Origin: Natrinema marinum
Lineage (GTDB): Archaea > Halobacteriota > Halobacteria > Halobacteriales > Natrialbaceae
Reading direction: 5' to 3'
Assembly (NCBI RefSeq): GCF_024296685.1
Contig: NZ_CP100763.1
Coordinates: 2,480,001-2,544,000 of the forward strand
DNA: 64,000 nt
Shown here: positions 24,531-32,502 of the stretch, one piece after another
Layout of the letters: each line of letters begins with the position of its first letter
Position numbering within the stretch: the stretch's first letter is position 1
Position numbers and translations under genes: made by a program
The notes under the pieces: model-generated
Seen by the model: only the letters and a program-made list of their open reading frames with translations
The model's database searches: none
Told to the model about the DNA's origin: nothing

Positions 24531-24935
24531 TTACTCCTCGTCGCCGTCGCCGCCCTCGCCGAGCAGCTCGTCGACATCCGCGCTGCCGCGGTCGACGATC
24601 GAGGCGTTGATCTGTGCGACCGCGTCGGAGACCTCGCGGCCTCGCACCGTGATCCGGCGGCGCTCGCCGTCACGCGAGGGCTTGTACCCGGTCTGGCGCT
24701 CTTTCATCAGCACTTCCTTCAGGTTCGAGCCGGCGACCTCGCCGTTGAGCGGGCGCCCGGCGTCGTCGGAGCCGCCGGTGATCTCGAGCGTGTAGCCGTC
24801 GAGTCCGACCGAACCGCCGTCGACTTCCTCGCCGATCGACTTGCCGATGAATCGGTTCGCGTCCTGCTCCTCTGCTTCGAGCTGGTAGGACGACCCCGAA
24901 TCCGGGTCGCCGACAACGACAGTGAAACTTGCCAT
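24531..24935 (-). CDS. rps6e: Small-subunit ribosomal protein eS6
   Basis: 134 residues from [14 protein letters not shown] (ATG complement of 24933-24935). Family blocks are [51 protein letters not shown] and [20 protein letters not shown]. The acidic C-terminal tail GEGGDGDEE is a haloarchaeal feature. Length is normal for archaeal S6e, which lacks the phosphorylated eukaryal tail. A more distal in-frame Met upstream gives a long Arg-rich extension and was rejected. Confidence 0.96.
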   Translation of the reverse strand: MASFTVVVGDPDSGSSYQLEAEEQDANRFIGKSIGEEVDGGSVGLDGYTLEITGGSDDAGRPLNGEVAGSNLKEVLMKERQTGYKPSRDGERRRITVRGREVSDAVAQINASIVDRGSADVDELLGEGGDGDEE

Positions 24936-24960
24936 GCCCGACGGAAGACGGCGGTCGCTC

Positions 24961-24983
24961 AAAAGATCATCGATCGATCTTTT
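24961..24983. repeat. Inverted repeat upstream of rps6e
   Basis: AAAAGATC (24961-24968) and GATCTTTT (24976-24983) flank a 7-nt spacer, 26 bp upstream of the rps6e ATG. It overlaps the likely promoter, so it may be an operator or simply a TATA-containing palindrome. Confidence 0.5.
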
Positions 24984-24998
24984 ACACTGCGGCCTATG

Positions 24999-25030
24999 GC
25001 GCTGACGGCAGCGTAGCTGCCGTACAGCGC
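24999..25030. repeat. Hairpin-forming inverted repeat
   Basis: GCGCTGACGGCAG (24999-25011) pairs with CTGCCGTACAGCGC (25017-25030), with one bulged base and a 5-nt loop. It lies in the divergent region between rps6e and the next plus-strand gene. Function unknown; a transcribed leader hairpin is possible. Confidence 0.55.
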
Positions 25031-25209
25031 GATGTCCCTCGGTAAAAGGTCGATCAAAAGCACTCCTCCCTCCCCGCCACTCCGTTTCGGGTCGGTCGTC
25101 GGCCCGCTCGTTCGCGCCTCCGGCGCTCACTCGCGGAGAGTATCGGTGAACGGCCTGCCCTCCCCCGGGTTGGACAGCTCTCGCGGTGCTCGAGCCGTCC
25201 GCCCGGCCG

Positions 25210-25557
25210 ATGAAAGCGGCGACGCGTCACATCCAACTCGCTCGAACAGTCAAGTACGTCGCTCCCGTACGTCCGCACGTGTTCATCGATCCCGGGCGAC
25301 TCGAGATACGCCTGCGAGACGAGTTCGGCGGGACGACGGGTCAGTCCCGCGTCGTCGTGCGTCAAGCCGTCGATCTGGCGGATTCCGGCCAGTACGAGGA
25401 CGACGCGGGGACGACGCTGACGAACGACCTCGTCATCGGCGAGCTGTCGGACGCCCCCGAGGGGAACCCGCCGGAGCGGTGGAACTGGTGGATCGGCTCG
25501 CTCGAGGTCGCATACGGCGGCTACGGCCGGTTTGGAATCAGGGCGTATCGGAAATGA
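25210..25557 (+). CDS. Hypothetical haloarchaeal protein
   Basis: 115 residues from ATG 25210 ([17 protein letters not shown]); a GTG at 25186 would add eight residues. Predicted beta-rich domain with [31 protein letters not shown] and the aromatic end [17 protein letters not shown]. No known motif. Its stop overlaps the ATG of the next gene (ATGA at 25554-25557), so it is translationally coupled to a small membrane protein. Confidence 0.65.
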   Translation: MKAATRHIQLARTVKYVAPVRPHVFIDPGRLEIRLRDEFGGTTGQSRVVVRQAVDLADSGQYEDDAGTTLTNDLVIGELSDAPEGNPPERWNWWIGSLEVAYGGYGRFGIRAYRK

Positions 25558-25955
25558 CCGATCGATTCGGAGGGCAACACCGAATAGGGTCCGCGACGAA
25601 GGTGGTGGCGATGAGACAGCTGTCGCGACCGGTCTGGCCGGCCTACCTGCTGTCGGTACTCGTCGCTGGCCTCGGCCACTGTTACCTCGGGCGGTGGAAA
25701 CGCGGCGGGATCTGGTTCGGCTGTTACGGCCTCGCGATCGCGTTTCTAAGCGCGCGATCGCTGGCGGGTGCGTTCGCACCGGGCGAACCGTTCGTCGTGT
25801 CGGCACTGCAGGTCGAGTCGGTGAGCTACACCGACGTAGCCGTGCCCCTCGCGATCCTGCTCGTCTGCCTGCTCGACGTCTACCTCATCGGGCTGACCGA
25901 GCGGACGGCCGCCCGAACGACCGGGACCGAAGACCTCAGTTCGAACAGCACCTGA
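25554..25955 (+). CDS. Small TM2-like membrane protein
   Basis: 133 residues from the overlapping ATG at 25554; an alternative ATG at 25611 (MRQLSRPVW) would drop 19 residues. Three hydrophobic helices are visible (about residues 28-42, 50-68 and 93-112). The short GLGHCYLGRWKRGGIWFG segment resembles the TM2-domain pattern of two helices joined by a Gly/aromatic turn. Function unknown. It is coupled to the upstream hypothetical gene. Confidence 0.65.
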   Translation: MTDRFGGQHRIGSATKVVAMRQLSRPVWPAYLLSVLVAGLGHCYLGRWKRGGIWFGCYGLAIAFLSARSLAGAFAPGEPFVVSALQVESVSYTDVAVPLAILLVCLLDVYLIGLTERTAARTTGTEDLSSNST

Positions 25956-26061
25956 GCGGCCGTCGCGTCACGAGCGGTCACCAGAGAAGACGGTCACGAG
26001 CGCCTGAAAGCCCGCTTTCGACCCACGCTACGCTTTTGTATCCGTCCGACGAACGACGCCT

Positions 26062-26484
26062 ATGGGACGCCTCAGTTTCGTCCTGTTGCGAGCGGTCGGC
26101 GCGCTCCTCCTGACACTCGTCGTGTTGAGCGTTGTCGCGACGATCGTCAGCATCGCGCTGTCCGTGATCGCCGCCGTCCTCTCGCTCGTCGTGACGCTCA
26201 CCGTTCTGGGCGTATTCACGCTGGCGCTCGTCGGAGCCGTCTCGCTGCTCCGTCGCGGCTCGAGCGCCGGTAGCGAGACGAACGACCGACCGCAGTCGGA
26301 GCCACGCGGGGATGCCGAAGCGCGACTCCGCTCGCAATACGTCGCCGGTGAACTCGACGATGTGGAGTTCGAACGGGAACTCGAGCGCGTCCTCGGCCCC
26401 GACGAGCGGACCGGCCGAGATCGAGCGAGCCGGCCGTTCGGCCGGGAACGCGGCACCGAACACCGTCGCCACCGGAGCCGGTAG
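26062..26484 (+). CDS. Membrane protein with C-terminal SHOCT-like segment
   Basis: 140 residues. Two hydrophobic helices near the N-terminus (about residues 8-32 and 34-64) are followed by a polar linker and a short helical segment RLRSQYVAGELDDVEFEREL (~89-108), which matches the SHOCT motif (short C-terminal domain with YxxGxIxxxEFE). SHOCT segments are often oligomerisation tails of membrane proteins. The C-terminus is Arg-rich. The gene sits 76 bp upstream of the beta-CASP gene on the same strand. Confidence 0.75.
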   Translation: MGRLSFVLLRAVGALLLTLVVLSVVATIVSIALSVIAAVLSLVVTLTVLGVFTLALVGAVSLLRRGSSAGSETNDRPQSEPRGDAEARLRSQYVAGELDDVEFERELERVLGPDERTGRDRASRPFGRERGTEHRRHRSR

Positions 26485-26560
26485 CGCCGCGCACCGACCT
26501 CGCGAGCGGGGTCGCCGGAAATCAACGGAGGCAAACCGCCCGAGTTCCAAGCGGATCGCA

Positions 26561-27799
26561 ATGGAGGTCGAGTTTCTGGGCGGAGCGGGCGAGATCGGTC
26601 GGAGCGCGATCTGTATCGACGACGAGCTCTTGCTCGATTTCGGCATGGATTCCGGAAACCCGCCCGCGTTTCCCGTCGGCAATGTCGACCCCGAGGCCGT
26701 CGTCGTCAGTCACGGCCACCTCGATCACGTCGGCTCGATCCCGTCGCTGCTGTCGGGCGACGCGCGGCCGTCGATCCACTGGACGCGACCGACCTACGAC
26801 CTCACGATGGTGCTTGCCCGCGACACGCTGAAACTCCACGGCGGGAGCTACGACTGCCCGTTCACCGAGGCGGAACTCGCTCGCGTCGCGGAAGTCTCGA
26901 CGACCCACGGCTACCGCGAGCCCTTCGAGGCCGCCGGCTACGAGGTTACCTTCTTCGACGCCGGCCACGTCCCCGGCAGCGCCCACGTTCTCGTGGACGA
27001 CGGCGACACCCGACTACTCTACACTGGGGACTTTCACACCGAAGAACAGCGGCTGCTCGCCGGTACGACGGCGCGGCCCGAGGCCGACGCCGTCATCTGC
27101 GAGAGCACGTACTCGGATGTGACGCGCCCGCCGCGCGAGGAAATCGAACGCGAGTTCGCCGAGAGTCTCCGGACCACGATCTGGGAGGGCGGCACCGTTG
27201 TCGTCCCCGCCTTCGGGATCGGCCGCACGCAGGAAGTGCTGTGCATCTGTGAGGAGCACGACCTCGAGTGCTACGTCGACGGGATGGGCAAACGCGTCAC
27301 GGAGCTCTTCTTGCGGGAGGGAAACCGCGACTACCTGCGCGACCCCGACTTGCTGCGCCGAGCGAAGGGCAACGCCCGTTTCGTCGACGGCCGTGACGGC
27401 CAGCGCAAGCGCATCGCCGAGCAAAACACCGTGATCGTCACCACAAGCGGAATGCTCCACGGCGGCCCCGCGATGACGTACGTGCCCGCGATCCGCTCGC
27501 ATCCGACGAACAAGATCGCCATGACCGGCTACCAGGTCGAGGGCACGCCCGGACGGGACCTGCTCGAGACCGGCAGCGCCGAGATCGACGGCCGGATGCT
27601 GCCCGTCAGCGCACAGGTCGAGCAGTACGACTTTTCCGCACACGCGGATCGAGACGGGCTGCGTTCGTTCCTCGCGGCCTACGACGACGAGCGGATACTC
27701 GTCAATCACGGCGATCGCTGCCCGGCGTTCGCGGCGGAATTACAAGAGGACGGATACGACGCCGCCGCGCCCGAACTGGGGGAGCGACTCGTCGTCTGA
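26561..27799 (+). CDS. MBL/beta-CASP family nuclease (aCPSF2-like)
   Basis: 412 residues from ATG 26561 (MEVEFLGGAGEIGRS); the frame is open further upstream but that part overlaps the SHOCT gene. MBL motif SHGHLDHVG (residues ~47-55) and metal ligands GHVPGSAHVLVDDG and LLYTGDFHTEE are followed by a beta-CASP domain: CESTYSD, VVVPAFGIGRTQE, then YQVEGTPGRDLLETG, and the RNA-specificity end QYDFSAHADRDGL with HGDRC. Such enzymes are zinc-dependent endo/exoribonucleases acting in mRNA 3'-end processing and decay. There is no KH domain, so it is aCPSF2-like rather than aCPSF1. Confidence 0.88.
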   Translation: MEVEFLGGAGEIGRSAICIDDELLLDFGMDSGNPPAFPVGNVDPEAVVVSHGHLDHVGSIPSLLSGDARPSIHWTRPTYDLTMVLARDTLKLHGGSYDCPFTEAELARVAEVSTTHGYREPFEAAGYEVTFFDAGHVPGSAHVLVDDGDTRLLYTGDFHTEEQRLLAGTTARPEADAVICESTYSDVTRPPREEIEREFAESLRTTIWEGGTVVVPAFGIGRTQEVLCICEEHDLECYVDGMGKRVTELFLREGNRDYLRDPDLLRRAKGNARFVDGRDGQRKRIAEQNTVIVTTSGMLHGGPAMTYVPAIRSHPTNKIAMTGYQVEGTPGRDLLETGSAEIDGRMLPVSAQVEQYDFSAHADRDGLRSFLAAYDDERILVNHGDRCPAFAAELQEDGYDAAAPELGERLVV

Positions 27800-28003
27800 C
27801 CGCCCGCCGGATCGCCCGCACCCCGCCGCGCGATCAGCGACCAGTGGACGTTCGAACTCGTCGAGGAGTTCTCGAACGAGTTCTTGGAGGAAGTCGACGC
27901 CTTCGAGGCGAGCGTCAGGGAGGAGATGGCCGACGGCGTTGATTACGTGACCGAGCGCCGGCAGAAGCGCCGGCTTCGCGAGCGCGCCGAAAACGACGAT
28001 TGA
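27800..28003 (+). pseudogene. Start-less open frame, possible gene remnant
   Basis: The frame continues for 67 codons after the beta-CASP stop to a TGA at 28001-28003. It has no ATG or GTG before codon ~44; only a TTG near 27888 could start it. The product is strikingly haloarchaeal: WTFELVEEFSNEFLEEVDAF, then VREEMADGVDYVTERRQKRR and an acidic end. That composition is unlike the shadow frames around it. It could be the 3' remnant of a deleted gene or a very small protein with a non-standard start. Confidence 0.35.
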
Positions 28004-28047
28004 TCGGTCGGAAGCGCTCGAGCGCTCCGGTACCAGTGGCGAGCGCG

Positions 28048-28434
28048 CTACTCGTCTTTCCAGATGATCCCGTCGGTCGACGAGGTCAACACGGTCTCTC
28101 CGTCCCCGTTCTCGCAGACGACGTCCGACGTGAACTCGTAGCGGTCGTCACGCTCGACGACCGTGTCGAACGTCGATCGGCACGTGATCGGTTCGCCGGT
28201 GTAGACCGGCCGATGGAAGTTGAACTCCATCGTACTGGCCAGCACTTCGTTATCGCTTCCCAGCTTCGTCGGCAGCGTCGCGGTCAGCAACCCTTGTACC
28301 ATCACTCGGCCGTCCTCGTCCGGCTCGGTGTGCCGGGCTTGGTCGTCGCCGGAGAGTTCCGCGAACCGCCGTACGTCTTCGACCGTGAACGTTCGCTCGA
28401 ACGTTCTCGTCTCGCCTTCGATTGGCTGCGTCAT
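28048..28434 (-). CDS. MaoC-family (R)-specific enoyl-CoA hydratase-like protein
   Basis: 128 residues from MTQPIEGETRTFERT (ATG complement of 28432-28434). Single hot-dog domain. The hydratase-2 active-site stretch is FAELSGDDQARHTEPDEDGR, with the Asp and His of the catalytic dyad in the usual spacing. VMVQGLLTATLPTKLG and the strand MEFNFHRPVYTGEPITC follow. Members hydrate 2-enoyl-CoA to (R)-3-hydroxyacyl-CoA, for polyhydroxyalkanoate supply or fatty acid breakdown. No pha gene is adjacent, so the pathway is uncertain. Confidence 0.85.
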   Translation of the reverse strand: MTQPIEGETRTFERTFTVEDVRRFAELSGDDQARHTEPDEDGRVMVQGLLTATLPTKLGSDNEVLASTMEFNFHRPVYTGEPITCRSTFDTVVERDDRYEFTSDVVCENGDGETVLTSSTDGIIWKDE

Positions 28435-28522
28435 CGGATTCGATCTCGAGAATGCAGGTCGGCGTACAACAAGATAGCGGTGGAGGGAGGACGCGTGGTC
28501 GCCGGCCGGGTGTCGCGATCGC

Positions 28523-29788
28523 TCAGAGCTCGCCGCCGCAGAACGGACAGAAGTTGTAGACCCCGTCGGAGGGGATCTCTTTCTCGCAGTCGGGACACCG
28601 ATCGACGGGCGTTTCGTCGGCGCCGTACTGATCGAAGTCGGCGGTGAAGATCTGCGTATCGGAGCCGGTCCCGGTGTCGTCGGTGCTCGAGTCAGCGACG
28701 GCACCGGCGGTCTCGGCGGCCCCAGCGGTCCCCGCGGCGTCGTCGTTCCCCTCGCTCGGAGATCCGTCGTCTCGCGCCGTCGCGTCCGAATCGTCCGCGC
28801 TTCGATCGTCGGTAGCCGACGACGCCGCGGTGCTGTCGTCAGCGGAGGCTCCCGCGTCGCCGTCGCGGTCGTCACTCGAGCGACTGCGACGCGTAGCCCC
28901 CGATCCCGGGCTGGACGGGACGACCGCGTTCGACGGGTTGCGAGGTGTCTGCCGGGCCGTGCCGCGAGATGAGCGGCCGGACTCCGACGACGCGCGGCCG
29001 CTCGCCGCGCCGGCGGGCCGTCGGCCGGACGACTCCGTTCGGTTCCGAAGCCGGTGAGCGAGCCGCGACAGCCGGGGTCGCGGAAGCGACCAGTTGGGCC
29101 GCTCCCACCGCGACTGCGTCCCGAGAAGGGCTTCAACGCCGTAGAGCGCCGTGACGAGCAGCGGAACGGCAATCACGGCGGTTCGGACGATCTGGGACTC
29201 CGGTCCGGCAACGACCGTCTCGAGCGTCCGGCCGATCGGCCGATCGGGGCCGAGCGTTGCGTTGGCGAGCGCGACGAGCGCGACGACGGCGGGGAGCCCC
29301 GTGAGGGAGCCGACCACTAGACTCGTTCGGCCGCGATCCTCGCGAAGCGAGACGAGCGCGATCGTTCGGTACGCGAACGCGTGTGCGGCGACCGCAACGA
29401 GAAGAAAGAGCGGCGACGACAGCCGTAGCGCGCCGGTGTCCCAGACGGCGTACCCGATCGGACAGACGATACCGACGGCGGGAACGAGCAACAGGGGCAG
29501 CGGACTGACCACGTCGAAGCGATCGTCGACGTAGCGACGATAGCCGGCGACGAGGGACCCGGCACCGACCACGAGTACCAGTAGCGTTCCGAACGCGAGG
29601 ACGGCCGTCCCGAGTTCCGCGACCGCGTCACCGCCACCCGCAGCCGTGACCGCCGTCCGGAAGGCGGCGAAGCCGACATCGGCGAGCACCAGAGTGAGCA
29701 CCGTCGCCAGCACCGCGACGGGAACCGCGACCAGCTCCAAAAGCGCGAGCGTTGCGTGGTCGGTGCCAGATCCGTTCGGGAGGCGCAT
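28523..29788 (-). CDS. Polytopic membrane protein with cytoplasmic C-terminal zinc ribbon
   Basis: 421 residues. Six or so hydrophobic helices occupy residues 1-235. A ~150-residue low-complexity Ser/Asp/Arg linker follows, then a C-terminal C4 zinc ribbon: RCPDCEKEIPSDGVYNFCPF with the last Cys in CPFCGGEL. The TATA-like ACTTATTTAC on the minus strand lies ~28 bp upstream, which predicts a nearly leaderless message. It is divergent from the zinc-ribbon/FHA gene that opens the kinase-phosphatase cluster, so it may be the membrane partner of that system (inference). I see no transport or enzyme signature. Confidence 0.75.
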   Translation of the reverse strand: MRLPNGSGTDHATLALLELVAVPVAVLATVLTLVLADVGFAAFRTAVTAAGGGDAVAELGTAVLAFGTLLVLVVGAGSLVAGYRRYVDDRFDVVSPLPLLLVPAVGIVCPIGYAVWDTGALRLSSPLFLLVAVAAHAFAYRTIALVSLREDRGRTSLVVGSLTGLPAVVALVALANATLGPDRPIGRTLETVVAGPESQIVRTAVIAVPLLVTALYGVEALLGTQSRWERPNWSLPRPRLSRLAHRLRNRTESSGRRPAGAASGRASSESGRSSRGTARQTPRNPSNAVVPSSPGSGATRRSRSSDDRDGDAGASADDSTAASSATDDRSADDSDATARDDGSPSEGNDDAAGTAGAAETAGAVADSSTDDTGTGSDTQIFTADFDQYGADETPVDRCPDCEKEIPSDGVYNFCPFCGGEL

Positions 29789-29813
29789 GATATCCAGACA
29801 TATTGTGTTTGAC

Positions 29814-29823
29814 GTAAATAAGT
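29814..29823 (-). promoter_or_regulatory. TATA box of the zinc-ribbon membrane protein
   Basis: ACTTATTTAC on the minus strand, centred ~30 bp before the ATG at 29788. This is the spacing expected for a leaderless haloarchaeal transcript. Confidence 0.55.
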
Positions 29824-30015
29824 AGTGTTCGGTGCTATCGGGATCGCAGATCGCTCCCGAACGGGCTCAAGCCCTCGTCAGATATACCACTCTTCTGAAC
29901 GATAGGGCGGAATCTACCCAGCAGCGTCCGTGAAGCGGGCCGCGACGGATCAATAAGAATACGCCAGTTCTGGCATACTTTTTTCTATTATGACTGAGAA
30001 AGTGCGCTGAATACC

Positions 30016-31068
30016 ATGGCAGAACAAACCGAATTCAGCTGCGTCTCGTGTGAAACGACGTTCGATCCGGTACCGAACGGCGGCTTCTGTCCGGACTGTG
30101 ATACGCCACATCCGGACTACGAAGCGCCGGCCGACGACGCCGACGAGGAACCCGAGACCGAGGACGACGTCGCCGACGACGGCGACGACTCGGCCGAGTT
30201 AGAATACGACGAGGACGAAAGCGAAGACGAGGCCGACGACGAGCCCGTCGTCGAGGACGCCGAAGACGAGGCGGCAGACGAACCCGCCGACGAAGACGAC
30301 GACACAACCGATGACGAGGCAGACGCGTCGGAACCCGAGGCCGACGAAGATGAGGCCAACGAAGACGAGGCCAACGAAGACGAGACCGACGAACCGGCGA
30401 CGGTCGAGTGCCAGTCCTGTGAGTCGTCGGTCGACGCGTCGGCGTCGTTCTGCCCGAACTGCGGCGAGGAACTCGCCGAAGAGGCCGACGACGAGCCGGT
30501 CGAACTCGAGGCCTGCCCGGACTGTGGCAACTCGGTCGACGACGAGTCGTTCTGTCCGAACTGCGGCACGGATCTGGACGCGATCCGCGAGGCCGGCGGC
30601 GTCGACGACGATGCGGCGGCGGCTGAAGAGGAGGACGAGACGGCTGCCGACGACGGGGCGGAAGACGAGAGCGACGCGGCCGACGACGACGCGAGCGAAG
30701 ACGAAGCGGCGGAAGACGACGGGGCGGAAGACGACGGGGCGGAAGACGACGCCGACGACGTTCCGACGGAAGTCACCCTCGAGATCGACGGCGAATCGTA
30801 CACGTTCGGCGACGGCGACGTGTTCGGCCGGCGGGACGAGGAGTGGCTCGCCGACCTCGTCGCGGCCAGCGGCGGCCGGGAAGAGGCCCGCTACCTCTCG
30901 AGTGACCACCTCGAGTTCTCGGCCGAGGACGACGGCGTCTACGTGACCGACGTGAGTACGAACGGGACGGCGCTCAACGGGTCTGCCATGGACGGCTCCA
31001 CCGAGAAACTCGAGGACGGCGACACGCTGACGCTCGCCGATCGCGCGGAGATCGACGTGACGCTGTAA
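30016..31068 (+). CDS. Triple zinc-ribbon protein with C-terminal FHA domain
   Basis: 350 residues. Three C4 ribbons occur: one at the N-terminus (Cys 9 and 12, then 25 and 28: FCPDC) and a pair in the middle (CQSCESSVDASASFCPNC and CPDCGNSVDDESFCPNC). Long Asp/Glu-rich linkers separate them. The last ~100 residues form an FHA domain: FGRRDE, then SSDHLEF, then the TNGTALNG phosphothreonine-pocket motif. FHA domains bind phosphothreonine peptides, so this protein is a candidate substrate reader or scaffold for the kinases downstream. No membrane segment is visible. It begins the plus-strand signalling cluster. Confidence 0.88.
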   Translation: MAEQTEFSCVSCETTFDPVPNGGFCPDCDTPHPDYEAPADDADEEPETEDDVADDGDDSAELEYDEDESEDEADDEPVVEDAEDEAADEPADEDDDTTDDEADASEPEADEDEANEDEANEDETDEPATVECQSCESSVDASASFCPNCGEELAEEADDEPVELEACPDCGNSVDDESFCPNCGTDLDAIREAGGVDDDAAAAEEEDETAADDGAEDESDAADDDASEDEAAEDDGAEDDGAEDDADDVPTEVTLEIDGESYTFGDGDVFGRRDEEWLADLVAASGGREEARYLSSDHLEFSAEDDGVYVTDVSTNGTALNGSAMDGSTEKLEDGDTLTLADRAEIDVTL

Positions 31069-31201
31069 CGTCGGCGACGCGAGCCGCGTGCCTAGAGCGC
31101 GTAGTCGCAGCAATTCAGCCCGCCGGATTCGTCGGTCGGGCACGATGAGGCGCCGGTTTTTCCCGCTTCGCTGGATCGGATGGAATTCTTGTCAGGACCG
31201 A

Positions 31202-31210
31202 GTAAATATT
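31202..31210 (+). promoter_or_regulatory. Putative TATA box of the VWA gene
   Basis: GTAAATATT, centred ~53 bp before the VWA ATG. This predicts a ~25-nt leader and suggests that the VWA-kinase-phosphatase-kinase genes have their own promoter, separate from the zinc-ribbon/FHA gene. Confidence 0.45.
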
Positions 31211-31258
31211 GGGGAAAAAGTTATCAGATCATCCTGAGACATACGAGCAGTTACCGCA

Positions 31259-32464
31259 ATGACGACCGACCTCTCAGTCGAACTCAATCGGCCGTACGTA
31301 CCAGCGAACGGTGGCGGAATTAGCTGCGAGCTGACGATCGAACCGGACGAGACGCAACGCGACGAGCCAGCCGAGCGACACATCGCGCTCTGTATCGACA
31401 GCAGTGGCTCGATGTCCTACAAGAAGATGGACCAGGTCCGGGACGCGACAAATCTCGTCTTCGGGCTGCTGAACGACCAGGACTATCTGAGCATCGTCAC
31501 GTTCGACACCGAAGTCGACGTCATCATGGAAGCGACCCGCTGGGGCGACATCGAGCGAAGCGAGGCCGAAGCGAAGCTCGACGACATCGAAACCCGAGGC
31601 GGGACCGACATCTACGCCGGCCTCGAGGAAGCCCGGAAGTCGCTGCGCGGCTTAGACGAAGGCGAGGGGATCGCAAAGCGCATCCTGCTGCTCTCGGACG
31701 GCCGCGACATCCGCCTCGAGGAGCCGGATTTCGAGCCGCTCGCGAAGGCGACCGCCGACGGCGGCACCTCCATCTACTCCGCCGGCATCGGCTCGAACTA
31801 CGACAAAGGGATCATCCGCACACTCGGCGAACACTCGCAGGGCCAGTGGGCCCACGTCGAGAACCCGACGGACATCCGGTCGTTCTTCGGGGATGTCGTC
31901 CAAGAGGCGTCGACGGTCGTCGCGAACAACCCCGAACTGGTGATCGACCTGGCGGAGGGCTGTGAAGTCGGCGACGTCTACCGCCGGCTCCCGCAGGTCC
32001 AAGAGGTCGACGTCGAGTACGCGGGCAGCCGCGCGGTCATCGGACTCCCGGACCTGCTCGACCGCGAGAAACAGCAACTCGTCCTGACGATGGACGCTCC
32101 GGCGGGCGAACTCGAGACGACGGCGGCGATCGCGGACGTGGAACTGCAGGCCGGTTCGTCCTCTGCGACGACCGACATCTCGGTGAGTTACACCGACGAC
32201 GAGTCGAAGCTGGCGACCCAAAACGAGGACGTTACCCTCACTTACCACGAGACCGACCTCCGGACGCGCATCGCCCACGCCGAAGAGGACGACCTCGACG
32301 ATGTCAAGGACCTGATCGACGAGACCGAAGTCATCACCGGCGAGACGGAGATCACGGACGCGCTCCGGGAGAACGTGACCCGGATCGAGGAGGGTGACGA
32401 GGAAGAGGTCCGCGAGATTCAAGAAGACACCACGGTCGTCTACGACGCCGGTCGGTTCGACTGA
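31259..32464 (+). CDS. VWA-domain protein with intact MIDAS (TerY-like component)
   Basis: 401 residues. A short N-terminal beta segment leads into a von Willebrand factor A domain with a full metal-ion-dependent adhesion site: CIDSSGSMSYKK (Asp ~47, Ser ~49, Ser ~51), GGTDIYAGLE (Thr ~119) and LLLSDGRD (Asp ~143). A beta-rich region follows (~220-330), then a helical acidic C-terminus (LDDVKDLIDETEVITGETEI). There is no signal peptide, so it acts in the cytoplasm, as TerY-type VWA proteins do. It is followed by kinase, PP2C and kinase genes, so it likely serves as metal-dependent scaffold of that set. Confidence 0.88.
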   Translation: MTTDLSVELNRPYVPANGGGISCELTIEPDETQRDEPAERHIALCIDSSGSMSYKKMDQVRDATNLVFGLLNDQDYLSIVTFDTEVDVIMEATRWGDIERSEAEAKLDDIETRGGTDIYAGLEEARKSLRGLDEGEGIAKRILLLSDGRDIRLEEPDFEPLAKATADGGTSIYSAGIGSNYDKGIIRTLGEHSQGQWAHVENPTDIRSFFGDVVQEASTVVANNPELVIDLAEGCEVGDVYRRLPQVQEVDVEYAGSRAVIGLPDLLDREKQQLVLTMDAPAGELETTAAIADVELQAGSSSATTDISVSYTDDESKLATQNEDVTLTYHETDLRTRIAHAEEDDLDDVKDLIDETEVITGETEITDALRENVTRIEEGDEEEVREIQEDTTVVYDAGRFD

Positions 32465-32502
32465 GTGTAGACGACCGCGACGGACGATTCGAATACATTA
32501 CA

